DNA of 64,000 nt, taken from NCBI GenBank assembly GCA_910586515.1, contig CAJUGL010000005.1, forward strand, positions 2,269 through 66,268. The letters are read 5' to 3'. Shown one piece after another: positions 1 through 8,995 of this stretch (position 1 is the stretch's first letter; every line of letters starts with the position of its first letter). The notes beneath the pieces were generated by a model. It worked only from the letters and a program-made list of their open reading frames with translations, was not told the DNA's origin and searched no databases. This DNA comes from an uncultured Acetatifactor sp. (GTDB lineage: Bacteria; Bacillota; Clostridia; Lachnospirales; Lachnospiraceae). Position numbers and translations under genes: made by a program.

Positions 1-1895
1 GGCTCTGTGGTAGGACCCGCTGTCGGGTCTGGTTCGCTCGTCGGCTCTGTGGTAGGACCCGCTGTCGGATCCGGTGTCGGACCTACATTCACGTCACCAC
101 CCAAATTCACCGAACCTCCCTCCGCCGGAACCGTAATCTGATTTCCGTCCACCGTCAAAACGGCGCCGCCGGGCAGTTCAATATTTCCGTTTTCATCAAC
201 CACTGTATCTTCTCCGGAAGGCAGAGAGGTAATGATCACATTATCCTTTATTTTCAGACTGCCGCCCTCCGGAATAATAATCTTCGTTCCCTGAGGCAGC
301 GTAACATCCCGGGGAACCGCTGCCGCTCCGGTCACCGCAGCAATACCGTTCCCAACAGACATGGTATTCTCCACCGAAGCAAAACTGTCGCCGTAGGTTC
401 CGTCCACCCAGGAACCGGAAACCGCAGATCCGTCTTTTGTCCTGACCAGAATGTCCTGATTTGAATTACCGCCCCTTGCCGTAACCACGCTGTCTGTAAT
501 CACCGCGCTTTTGGGGGAATAGATTCCCACATCATTCCCGGACTCGGCCTGTACCCGGCTGCCGCTGACGGTAATGCCCGAGTTCGCAAAAAGAGCCGGG
601 TTTTTTCCGGATGCCGTAACGTTAGAGCCATCAGTGATCTCTATCGCCCCTGCCCCTGCATACATCCCGTTGCCATTCTCCGAAGACAGACTGGCCTGGC
701 TGCCGCTGACCGTAATATTTCCTCCCCCTGCAGCCAGTGCTCCCCCGGTTACATTTGCCGTCACTTCTGAGCCGTTACAAATGCTGATACCGCCGTCCGG
801 TGTCCAGATCCCGTCGCTTTGTCCGGAAAGTTTTACCGTACTTCCGTCAATTTCCGCTCCGGCTCTCGTCCATATGGAGGGATATGCCCCGGATGCAGAC
901 ACATTTGCTCCGTCAGTGATTCTGATGACGCCTTGTGTCAGGATTCCGTTGCTTATATCGGATGTGCTCGTTACCTCACTGGCGCTGACGGTAATGCCCG
1001 CCGCCCCTTCCATTGCCGCTGCCGTACCTTTATTTTCCACCTCTACCTTTGCCTGATTCTCAATTATAAGATTTCCTCCAGCAAGTATACCGCAGGTATT
1101 TTCCATTCCGTCTCCGGCAGTCACATTCACCGTGCTGCCGCTTATCGAGACATCTCCGGAGGAATAGATCCCGTTAGAAGTATCTGACAGTATTGTCGCT
1201 TCTCCGTCTGTCAGGGCTACGCTGTTTTTTCCGTAAATTCCGTTGTGCTGTGTAGAATGAACATTTACCCTGCATCCCTGAAGAATGACATCATCAGCAT
1301 AAATGCCGGGGCCGCCCCTCTCGTTCAGCAATGTTATCACGCTGTCATAAGCAGTAACGGTATACCCCCCCTGATAGCCCCCTATAACAGGAACAGCTCC
1401 GGCTCCGCCTTCTATACTGCCGCCGTATATGACAATCCTTACATTGACATCCTCACTGGCATCTTCGCCTATACCGCCTCCTGCCTTCAGTTTACCCATG
1501 GCTTCACCGTCGGACTGGGCATGGATATACAGGCTGCTGTTGGCTCTGGTAACAATGCGCCCGCAGTTCAATATGGAGCCGTCCATTAAGACCAGATGAA
1601 CCGTTCCTCTGACAAAAAGCGTATCCGTAAGCCCGCTGCCCTCTACATGATTATTTATAGAAACATCTCCGCTGACAACATACCAGGTTTCCTTCCCGGC
1701 TTCGCCCAAGTCCACATCGCTGCTCTGAACGGTTGTGTATGTACCGGAAGGCAGTGTCTTGGTCTGCCAGGTGCCTCCATCCCAGTACCGATAGGGCAGA
1801 TCCCCCTCAGCTGCCAGAGCCGCTGCAGGCAGCATAGCCAGAAACAAACAAATACTCAGCAAAACTGACACTACCTGCTTTTTTCTTTTCTTCAT
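1..1895 (-). CDS. Secreted beta-helix-like repeat protein, 3' end cut by window
   Basis: Reading the minus strand from ATG at 1895 gives an open frame of about 631 codons that leaves the window without a stop. A clear ribosome site (AAAGGAG) lies 8-10 bases upstream. The N-terminus is a signal peptide: a lysine/arginine stretch (MKKRKKQ), a hydrophobic core, then an AALAAE cleavage region. The body is made of degenerate short repeats such as ITVSGSRV, ITDGSNVTASG and GIYSSGDVSISGS, rich in Gly/Ser/Thr/Asn/Val. This pattern is typical of right-handed beta-helix or carbohydrate-binding surface proteins. The last visible part is a Pro/Thr/Glu linker (GPTTEPTSEPDPTAGP), suggesting a wall-spanning or hinge segment before an unseen C-terminal anchor or domain. 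It is divergent from the ABC transporter at 2112. The exact family is not recognised; secreted surface location is well supported, function unknown. Confidence 0.75.
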   Translation of the reverse strand, partial: MKKRKKQVVSVLLSICLFLAMLPAAALAAEGDLPYRYWDGGTWQTKTLPSGTYTTVQSSDVDLGEAGKETWYVVSGDVSINNHVEGSGLTDTLFVRGTVHLVLMDGSILNCGRIVTRANSSLYIHAQSDGEAMGKLKAGGGIGEDASEDVNVRIVIYGGSIEGGAGAVPVIGGYQGGYTVTAYDSVITLLNERGGPGIYADDVILQGCRVNVHSTQHNGIYGKNSVALTDGEATILSDTSNGIYSSGDVSISGSTVNVTAGDGMENTCGILAGGNLIIENQAKVEVENKGTAAAMEGAAGITVSASEVTSTSDISNGILTQGVIRITDGANVSASGAYPSIWTRAGAEIDGSTVKLSGQSDGIWTPDGGISICNGSEVTANVTGGALAAGGGNITVSGSQASLSSENGNGMYAGAGAIEITDGSNVTASGKNPALFANSGITVSGSRVQAESGNDVGIYSPKSAVITDSVVTARGGNSNQDILVRTKDGSAVSGSWVDGTYGDSFASVENTMSVGNGIAAVTGAAAVPRDVTLPQGTKIIIPEGGSLKIKDNVIITSLPSGEDTVVDENGNIELPGGAVLTVDGNQITVPAEGGSVNLGGDVNVGPTPDPTAGPTTEPTSEPDPTAGPTTE

Positions 1896-2111
1896 TCAAT
1901 TTTTCTCCTTTTCATGATGCAAAACCACTTGAAACAACTGCCCCCGCATTCAGGGACAAGTATTATCATGCTACTATACCCGGACGGTTTTGGCAAGTTA
2001 AATTTCCTTCTTTTCGCAAAAATCTTTACCGTTTCCATACTGTTTTCTTTATGGTATTCTTTACTATATGCGGGTAAAATTCTTTCAGCAGCATGAAAGG
2101 AGAAAAATATT

Positions 2112-3044
2112 ATGGACTATGTATTAGAGACAAATGCCCTGGGCAAGAGCTACGGACATTTCAAGGCATTAAACGGCCTGTCCATGCATGTCCCCAAAGG
2201 GGCAATCTACGGATTTGTAGGCAAAAACGGCGCAGGCAAGACCACACTGATCCGGCTGATCTGCGGGCTTCAGAACCCGTCCTCCGGAAGCTACAATCTG
2301 TACGGCATCCAAAACACCCAAAAACAGATCTCCAAAGCCCGCAGGAGAATCGGCGCCATTGTGGAAACGCCCTCCATTTTTCTGAACATGACCGCCGAGG
2401 AAAACATGAAGCATCAATACCGCATTCTGGGCCTTCCGTCCTTTGAGGGCATCCAGGATACCCTGCATCTGGTGGGCCTGGCGGACACGGGAAAGAAAAA
2501 GGCCGGAAACTTCTCCCTGGGTATGCGGCAGCGTCTGGGCATTGCTGTCGCGCTGGCCGGAGATCCCGATTTCCTGGTCCTGGACGAACCCGTAAACGGC
2601 CTGGATCCCCAGGGCATTATCGAAATGCGGGAACTGATCCTGAAGCTGAACCAGGAGCGGCAGATCACCGTCCTGATTTCAAGTCATATTCTGGATGAGC
2701 TTTCCAGACTGGCCACCCACTACGGCTTTATCGACGGCGGACGAATCCTGAAGGAAATGAGCGCGGAGGAACTGGAAAACGCCTGCCGGAAATGCATCCA
2801 TGTGACGGTAAGCGATACCGCGGCTCTGGCCCGGGTTCTGGAAAGCAGGAGCATGGACTATGAAATCCACTCAGCCACGGAGGCCGATGTGTTTGCAAAG
2901 TTCAATGTATCCCAGCTGGCCTCCGCCCTGGAAAAGGAACACTGTGAGATCATTTCCATGCAGGAACGGGACGAAAGTCTGGAAAGCTATTACATGAGCC
3001 TGGTGAACGGCAAAACCCACTCCGGCAGCGGTTCCGGCAGATAA
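2112..3044 (+). CDS. ABC transporter ATP-binding protein (BcrA-type)
   Basis: This 310-aa ATPase has a Walker A GKNGAGKTT near residue 40, signature FSLGMRQRLG near 135 and Walker B FLVLDEPVNGLDP near 155, followed by a switch histidine (SSH). The N-terminal order and the roughly 90-residue C-terminal tail match the ATPases of bacitracin/lantibiotic-type exporters (BcrA/LanF). It starts with ATG after GAAAGGAG. The permease gene follows 56 bp later and a sensor kinase after that, so the three probably form one operon. Inference: export of, or resistance to, a membrane-active peptide or antibiotic. The substrate cannot be read from the sequence. Confidence 0.88.
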   Translation: MDYVLETNALGKSYGHFKALNGLSMHVPKGAIYGFVGKNGAGKTTLIRLICGLQNPSSGSYNLYGIQNTQKQISKARRRIGAIVETPSIFLNMTAEENMKHQYRILGLPSFEGIQDTLHLVGLADTGKKKAGNFSLGMRQRLGIAVALAGDPDFLVLDEPVNGLDPQGIIEMRELILKLNQERQITVLISSHILDELSRLATHYGFIDGGRILKEMSAEELENACRKCIHVTVSDTAALARVLESRSMDYEIHSATEADVFAKFNVSQLASALEKEHCEIISMQERDESLESYYMSLVNGKTHSGSGSGR

Positions 3045-3100
3045 TATCTGTTCCTCCGGAATCCATTCCCGGTATATTTCATAAAAAAGGAGAAAACGAT

Positions 3101-3934
3101 ATGCGAAAATTATTATCCGCCGATGTAAACCGGCTGAAAAAAGACAAAATATTGTGGGGGGCCATGGCTGTCCTGTTGGTCTACTCGATTTTTTATATCC
3201 TGAACGGCTGCAGACAGGCAACCTCTTCCGCCATGGCAGAATACAATTATTCTTTAGACCGTTATTATTTTCAGTATGCCCTGTTGATCGGCATGTTCTG
3301 CTCCGTGGTCACGGGCATGTTTCTGGGCCCGGAATACAGCGAAGGCACCCTGCGGAATAAACTCATTGTGGGCCATACCCGTCCCGCCATCTATCTGTCC
3401 AATCTGATCGTCAGCTTCCTGGCCTCTGTGCTGCTGCTGTCCGTATGGCTGATCGGCGGGCTGGCGGGCGTTCCCACGCTGGGTTTCCTGAAAATGGGCA
3501 CTGGCGTTTTGCTGTACCTGGCAGTGAGTATCTGCTACCTGGCCGCCTTTTCCGCCGTTTACACCTTTATCGGCATGCTGGTCTCCCGCAAGGCCCTTGC
3601 GGAAGTCGGATCCCTGCTGTTCTTTTTCGCCCTTCTGCTCCTGGGCTCCTTCCTATATCAACGCCTGCAGCAGCCGGAATTCGTCAACAATATCATTATT
3701 ACCGCGGAAGAGGGCATAAAAACCACCTCTCCTACGCCGAATCCGGACTATCTCACCGGAATGAAACGGGAAATCTACCAGTTTCTGGCGGATTTTCTTC
3801 CCACAGGACAGTGCATACAGATGGCTGAACTGAATCTGCTGCATCCCCTGCGGATGATTCTGTCTTCCCTGTCCATCACGATGATCACCACAGCCGCAGG
3901 AATCTTTCTTTTCCGGAAGAAAAATTTGAACTGA
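3101..3934 (+). CDS. ABC-2 type permease
   Basis: This 277-aa integral membrane protein has about six hydrophobic segments: near residues 20-35, 60-75, 100-125, 140-165, 170-190 and a last one before the basic end RKKNLN. It has the start typical of this family (MRKLLSADVNRLKKDK), with a cytosolic amphipathic N-terminus. An AAAAAGGAG ribosome site sits just upstream. It is the membrane partner of the ATPase ending at 3044. Such BcrB-like permeases work as dimers with two ATPase subunits. No second permease gene is present, so a homodimer is expected. Confidence 0.83.
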   Translation: MRKLLSADVNRLKKDKILWGAMAVLLVYSIFYILNGCRQATSSAMAEYNYSLDRYYFQYALLIGMFCSVVTGMFLGPEYSEGTLRNKLIVGHTRPAIYLSNLIVSFLASVLLLSVWLIGGLAGVPTLGFLKMGTGVLLYLAVSICYLAAFSAVYTFIGMLVSRKALAEVGSLLFFFALLLLGSFLYQRLQQPEFVNNIIITAEEGIKTTSPTPNPDYLTGMKREIYQFLADFLPTGQCIQMAELNLLHPLRMILSSLSITMITTAAGIFLFRKKNLN

Positions 3935-4037
3935 ATTTTCCGGCGGCCCGCTGTACAGAACAGAAAATCCAAGCTGCGGCCTGTTCCTGTATGAATCCCT
4001 GAAAAGGCAGCAGCAGAAAACAGATGGGAGGCTCGGC

Positions 4038-4934
4038 ATGAATACTATCCTGCTTTGGACCGTTATCGGCGCCCTGGCCGTTATCCTGGTTATCTTGATG
4101 ATCAAAATAATACTCCTGCAAAAAGCCGCGGAAGAAATCCGGCGCGGCTTTGAGGAAAAACTCATGGTGGATACCAACACTCTCATTGACATTTCCTGCC
4201 GGGACAGACATATGCGGAACCTGGCTGCATCCGTCAATACGCAGCTGCGCAGGCTCCGCTCTCAGCGCCTCCGGTTTCAGCAGGGAGACCTGGAGCTAAA
4301 AAATGCTGTCACCAATATCTCCCATGACCTGCGCACGCCTCTCACCGCCATCTTCGGCTACCTGGATCTTCTGGAGAAAGAGGAAAAATCCGATACGGTC
4401 AGACGCTATACCGATATCATCAGAAACAGGGCCCTGATGATGACCCAGCTCACAGAGGAACTGTTCCGCTATTCCGTCATCCTGTCCGGGGAAAAAGTGC
4501 TCTCTCCGGAGCGCGTGATTCTGGGGGAGGTTCTGGAGGAAAGCATTGCCGCCTTCTACTCTGTCCTGCATCAGAGAGGCATCGAACCCAGGATCCTGAT
4601 CCCGGAAGCAAAAATCTGCAGAAGACTGGACCGTTCCGCCCTGTCCCGGGTGTTTTCCAATCTTCTGCAGAATGCGGTAAAATACAGCGACGGTGATCTG
4701 GAGATCCGGCTGTCCGAAACAGGTGAAATTGTTTTCTCCAACAGCGCCCAGGCCCTGAACGCCGTTCAGGCCGGCAGGCTTTTCGATCGCTTTTATACCG
4801 TGGAATCAGGCAGAAAGTCCACCGGTCTGGGGCTGTCTATCGCCAGGACTTTAGTTGAACGGATGGGAGGAAGCATCCGCGCCGAGTACAGAGACGGCAG
4901 ACTCTATCTCTACCTTCTCTTTCCGGAATCATAA
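4038..4934 (+). CDS. Sensor histidine kinase (orphan, ABC-linked)
   Basis: This 298-aa kinase has a single N-terminal membrane helix (about residues 5-28), no sizeable extracellular sensor, then a HisKA segment with the phospho-acceptor motif ISHDLRTPLTA near residue 95. It ends with an HATPase domain showing the N box (NLLQNAVKYS), and a G box STGLGLSIA. The small-sensor design resembles BceS-type intramembrane kinases that read their stimulus from a partner ABC transporter, and it follows such a transporter by about 100 bp. No response regulator gene is adjacent: the left neighbour of the transporter is divergent and unrelated. The 3' end overlaps the convergent helicase gene by 25 bp. Confidence 0.88.
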   Translation: MNTILLWTVIGALAVILVILMIKIILLQKAAEEIRRGFEEKLMVDTNTLIDISCRDRHMRNLAASVNTQLRRLRSQRLRFQQGDLELKNAVTNISHDLRTPLTAIFGYLDLLEKEEKSDTVRRYTDIIRNRALMMTQLTEELFRYSVILSGEKVLSPERVILGEVLEESIAAFYSVLHQRGIEPRILIPEAKICRRLDRSALSRVFSNLLQNAVKYSDGDLEIRLSETGEIVFSNSAQALNAVQAGRLFDRFYTVESGRKSTGLGLSIARTLVERMGGSIRAEYRDGRLYLYLLFPES

Positions 4935-7825
4935 CCGCTCCTGCAGAGTTCCAGCGCCTCAAAAGCGCCGGCCATGGCCCGTTCTCTGGTCGGATAGGAA
5001 GCCTTGCCGAACTCATTGTCCAAGGAGTACTTCCAGACCTGCCCCCTGGGAATATGGTAAAGCACCACCACATGACCGTCTATCTTAAGGTATTCATTCC
5101 CCCGCTGAGATACTTTCCATTTCCTCTCGAAAAAGTGAAGCCTCCGGCTCTGCCGCTTTTTGAATTCCGCCTCCCGGCGTTTGGCCTCCCCAATATCCCC
5201 CTCCATTTTACCGGCGCATACGCATCCCACAGCCAGACTGCGGTATCGGGGATGTTCCATATGATGGACATATCGAATAATCTGATAACCGCACATCTCA
5301 CAGATGCCTGCGGGCTCTCCCAAATCATCCACCCCTGTGCAGCTCCATCCGGAATGAGGCACGTCTTCCCTTTTCCACAGATTAGGCGTATTCTCCTTAA
5401 GAAGCGCCAGACGGGCTTCTTTCAGTGAATCTTCTCCCTGCCCCTCCGGTTCCGGAGAAGCCTCCGGCTCTGTGTCCCTCTCTTCCCCGGAGCTATCCTT
5501 CTGCCCCCCGGCGCCATCCTCCTGCTCTCCAGAGCTATCCTTCTGCTCCCCGACACCGCCCTCCTGCCCCCCGGCGCCATCCTTCTGCTCCCCGGGGGAC
5601 AGACCGGTTTCTTTTTCCGCACCGGGAATCTCGTCTGCAGCCGCTGCATTCCTTTCCGGCGGACATTCATGCTTTTTCGCGAAATAACCGGCGGAAATAT
5701 TCCTTGGAAGCCGGATTTTTTCGAATTGAACGGAATAGCTTCCCCGCTTCGCGTCAACTGCCTGAATAACCCCTTTTCCAAACACATGATGCTCCACCGC
5801 ATCGCCCGGTTTCATGCATCTAACCGGTTCGTTCCCCATCTCCCCGTTCAGCTTTGCCGTATATCCTCTGCTTTCCCGTCTCAATTCCTCGGAAATGCGA
5901 CCGATCCGCTTATAGTTTTCCTCGCCGATCTCCTCCAAAAACCGAGAGACCAGCTTCTTGATTCCGTTTTGGGAAATGCCTTCGGATTCCATCAGAAAGA
6001 GATATTTCTCCGCTCTGGTGATGGCTACATAGCAGAGCCTGCGCTCTTCCTCCAGCCCCAGTTTCTTTCTCTCCCCCAAAGTTTTCGCCGACGGAAATAC
6101 CCCTTCCGTGAATCCCAAAATGAATACTACCGGAAATTCCAGTCCCTTGGAAGAATGAATGGTCATCAGCTTTACGGTGTCTCTGTTTTCCTCCTCATCC
6201 GCTTCCGCAGACTGCAATGCGATCTGCTGCAGAAAATCTCCCAGACTTAAATTCTCTCCGAACTCCCTTTCGAATTCATTGGCGATTCGCTTGAATTCCG
6301 CCAGATTGTCCAGCCTCTCCTCATCCCCCAGCTCCCGGATATAGCTCTCATACCCTGTCTTTTCCGTCACCTGATTTACAATATCCGATATCCGCAATTC
6401 CGGACATTTCCCTCGTATATGCCATACAAAGTCCACAAGTCCCTTTACATCGCTGTTTTGAAATACCCTTTCCTCCAAATGGTCCGACAAGGTACAAAAT
6501 AAAGTGGCCCGGGTATGCCCGCTCTCCCGCAGTTCCTCCAGAAAGTTCATCTTCGCCCGCCCAAACCTCCTTCGGGGCGTATTTACCACCCTCCTGAACG
6601 CATTGTCGTCATCATAGGCAATCAGCTTCAGATAAGCCAGAATGTCCAAAATCTCCATCCTCTGGTAAAAGCGGACACCGCCGAATATCTCATAGGGAAT
6701 ATTTTTCTCCACAAGCTTCTTCTCCGCTACCCTGGACAGAAATCCTGACCGATAAATTACGGCGAATTCCGAATACCGGAATCCCTCTTTCCTGTGCAGC
6801 CGCTCAATCTCCCCGGCCACCCTGTCCATCTCCTCCTCATCATCCTTGGAATGGTAATGCACCACAGCCTCTCCGGGACTGTTTTTTGTAAACAAGTCCT
6901 TCTTCAGACGCAGTTCGTTCTTCTCAATCAGTGTATTGGCGCATTTTAAGATCTGCGGAGTAGAACGGTAATTTTGATTCAGGATAATGGTTTTGGTGTC
7001 CTCATGATTTTTGTCAAAATCCACCAGCAGCCTTACGTCGGACCCTCTCCACTCGTATATATTCTGATCAGGATCCCCAACGATCATCAAATTGCGGTAC
7101 TTTGCGGACAGTATCTCCACCAGCCGCATCTCCACGGCAGAACTGTCCTGAAATTCGTCCACCATGATATAGTTCAGTCTGTCCTGCCACTTTTCCCGAA
7201 TATCTTCATCCGTTTCCAGCAGATAGAGGGCAAAGGAAATCAAATCCTGAAAGTCCAGCAAATAGGCGGCCTTCTGTCTCTGCAGAAACTCTTCGATTAT
7301 GCGGTCATCCTGGTCCCTTATTTCCTCTAAAACAGCACATGGCTGCGGATTGCAGATCCTGGGCACATACCTTGTGTTCTTTTTCACATGACCGATCTTG
7401 TGCAGTATGGCTTCAAAACCGGCATAGTCCAGCTTCAGCTCATATTTCTGATAGATTTCGCCCAGGACAGCCTTCTGCTGATAGGTGTCCATAATCTGGA
7501 ACTGCCTGTTCAGGAACAGCTTCTCCGGGTTCTCCCGCAGCAGGCGATTGCAAAACCCATGGTAAGTGCAGATAAGGCTCACGGCATGTTCCTCCCCGAT
7601 CAGTTCCCGTATCCTCTTCTTCATCTCACCGGCGGCCTTGTTGGTAAACGTGACACACAAAATATTGGACGAATCGATACCGTAATCCTGTACAAGGTAG
7701 GCGTAACGGCTCACCAGCAGCTTTGTCTTCCCGCTGCCGGCGCCGGCAATCACTCTCACATACCCCTCTGTCTCCAGCACCGCTTCCCGCTGCCTGTCAT
7801 TTAGATTCTCGAATAAATCCGCCAT
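4910..7825 (-). CDS. UvrD/PcrA-like SF1 helicase with C-terminal Cys-rich domain
   Basis: This 971-aa protein is much longer than standard PcrA/UvrD (about 720-740 aa). Residues 1 to about 690 are a superfamily 1A helicase: Q motif region LNDRQREAV, Walker A AGAGSGKT, Walker B VDEFQDSS, motif III GDPDQNIYEWRG, motif IV NYRS, motif V TIHSSKGLEF and motif VI CYVAITRAE. A Tudor-like segment (PGDAVEHHVFGKGVI) follows, as in PcrA. Then comes a low-complexity linker of repeats on the theme GEQKDGAGGQE/DSSGEE. The last 130 residues form a separate domain with CEMCGYQ ... HPRYRSLAVGCVCAGKME, a probable zinc-binding module. RBS GGGGG lies upstream of ATG. It is likely a DNA repair or recombination translocase; the tail may add nucleic acid or protein binding. 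Confidence 0.9.
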   Translation of the reverse strand: MADLFENLNDRQREAVLETEGYVRVIAGAGSGKTKLLVSRYAYLVQDYGIDSSNILCVTFTNKAAGEMKKRIRELIGEEHAVSLICTYHGFCNRLLRENPEKLFLNRQFQIMDTYQQKAVLGEIYQKYELKLDYAGFEAILHKIGHVKKNTRYVPRICNPQPCAVLEEIRDQDDRIIEEFLQRQKAAYLLDFQDLISFALYLLETDEDIREKWQDRLNYIMVDEFQDSSAVEMRLVEILSAKYRNLMIVGDPDQNIYEWRGSDVRLLVDFDKNHEDTKTIILNQNYRSTPQILKCANTLIEKNELRLKKDLFTKNSPGEAVVHYHSKDDEEEMDRVAGEIERLHRKEGFRYSEFAVIYRSGFLSRVAEKKLVEKNIPYEIFGGVRFYQRMEILDILAYLKLIAYDDDNAFRRVVNTPRRRFGRAKMNFLEELRESGHTRATLFCTLSDHLEERVFQNSDVKGLVDFVWHIRGKCPELRISDIVNQVTEKTGYESYIRELGDEERLDNLAEFKRIANEFEREFGENLSLGDFLQQIALQSAEADEEENRDTVKLMTIHSSKGLEFPVVFILGFTEGVFPSAKTLGERKKLGLEEERRLCYVAITRAEKYLFLMESEGISQNGIKKLVSRFLEEIGEENYKRIGRISEELRRESRGYTAKLNGEMGNEPVRCMKPGDAVEHHVFGKGVIQAVDAKRGSYSVQFEKIRLPRNISAGYFAKKHECPPERNAAAADEIPGAEKETGLSPGEQKDGAGGQEGGVGEQKDSSGEQEDGAGGQKDSSGEERDTEPEASPEPEGQGEDSLKEARLALLKENTPNLWKREDVPHSGWSCTGVDDLGEPAGICEMCGYQIIRYVHHMEHPRYRSLAVGCVCAGKMEGDIGEAKRREAEFKKRQSRRLHFFERKWKVSQRGNEYLKIDGHVVVLYHIPRGQVWKYSLDNEFGKASYPTRERAMAGAFEALELCRSGYDSGKRR

Positions 7826-8019
7826 AGCCTTAACCCCCGCATCCTGTCCTAAGCCGCAGTATGTATCTCACTGCCGTTCCCGCCTGAAATCCTGCCGTTC
7901 CTCCCCTGCTCCGCCCCTGATTTCGCATCGCCGCGACAGCTTTCCCTCCTGGAATGTCCCTTTTGCACGGCTCCATTGTAGCATACAAAACAGCTGTTTG
8001 TATAGTCCGAAATTCGGGG

Positions 8020-8060
8020 GATTTTCATGCAAAACTCCCGCGAAAACACTTCGCGGAGGC
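8020..8060. repeat. Remnant of family B dispersed repeat
   Basis: This 41-bp stretch aligns with the interior of the MITE at 21031-21202: both start GATTTTC, share TGCAAAA, and end with AAAACACTTCGCGGAGGC (18 bases identical), differing only in a short middle block. No terminal inverted repeat or target duplication is recognisable here, so it is treated as a decayed fragment. Confidence 0.5.
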
Positions 8061-8110
8061 TATAAAGAGCAACGTACTGACAGACATCTAACGCAAACGC
8101 TTGAAACGTC

Positions 8111-8909
8111 ATACTTGAAAAACACCAAAAATTGCTTGATCTGAATATTAAAGGTCTGCCCAACAGCCAATACGTGTTCCTGAACGTGGACACTGGCACC
8201 TACCTCTACCACGAGGACGAATCCCTGCTGAACACCGAGACCACGGACCGGGGATACCTGGAAATCCTGAACCGGATCCGGACCGACGGCGACACACAGG
8301 CCGGCATCTACTCCTATCAGGACGAAGCAGGCGTAGACCAGCTTGTGGTCTATAAATACCTCAAAGACCGCAACTGGGTCTTCATGGTCCGGGATCATGA
8401 GGCGGAGGTATACGGGGAAGTGGCTACAGTGCATTGTCAGCATTATCAAGACCATTGAGGATATCGCCTTCCAGACCAATATCCTGGCCCTGAACGCAGC
8501 CGTGGAGGCCGCCCGGGCAGGCGAAGCGGGGAAAGGCTTTTCCGTGGTTGCGGAAGAAGTGCGGGTTCTGGCCTCCAAATCCGCGGAAGCCGCAGGAAAC
8601 ACCAGTACCCTGATCGGCCGTTCCATTGAGGATGTCAAAACAGGAACGGAATCCACGGATCATGCCATCGCAGCCATGAAGGTCATCAGCGAGTGTATCC
8701 AGTCTATCCGCACACTGACAGATGAAATTGCCTCAGCCAGTGTACAGCAGGCGGATATGATCGTCTCCGTGGAAAACCGAATCAAGGAAGTATCCAGGGT
8801 CATCCAGGACAACTCCGCAGCTGCCCAGGAAAGCGCGGCCATTTCCGGCGAATTGTCCCACCAGGCCAGAACCCTGAACCAGCTGATGGGCCAGTTCCAC
8901 ATCGGCTGA
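8111..8909 (+). pseudogene. Methyl-accepting chemotaxis protein remnant
   Basis: Two fragments of one receptor lie in two frames. The first (about 8111-8430) encodes the end of an extracellular Cache-type sensor domain (YVFLNVDTGTYLYHEDE ... KDRNWVFMVRD). The second (about 8436-8909) encodes the cytoplasmic signalling tip (EDIAFQTNILALNAAVEAARAGE ... FSVVAEEVR), ending normally in a TGA. Between them the second membrane helix, HAMP domain and the descending half of the signalling helix are missing, and the frame changes. The 5' part of the gene (first membrane helix, most of the sensor) is also absent, with an in-frame stop at 8102. The gene is therefore dead by both 5' truncation and internal deletion. 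No other chemotaxis or flagellar gene is present in the window. Confidence 0.85.
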
Positions 8910-8921
8910 ATTCAAAAATTT

Positions 8922-8966
8922 CAGCGGGCAGTATCCTCTCTCACAGAGGACTGCCCGCTGTTTTTT
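8922..8966 (+). terminator. Rho-independent terminator after MCP remnant
   Basis: A long GC-rich stem (CAGCGGGCAGT paired with ACTGCCCGCTG, plus CCTCT/AGAGG) with a short loop is followed by six T. It lies 12 bases after the old MCP stop codon, so it is the surviving terminator of that gene. It also lies just after the end of the convergent MATE gene. Confidence 0.85.
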
Positions 8967-8995
8967 CTGTCTTCTGACTGCCATGCAGCTCCGCT

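Noticed and set aside
574..1868. Plus-strand open frames over the first 1.9 kb
   Set aside because: They are shadows of the GC-rich beta-helix gene on the minus strand, without ribosome sites.
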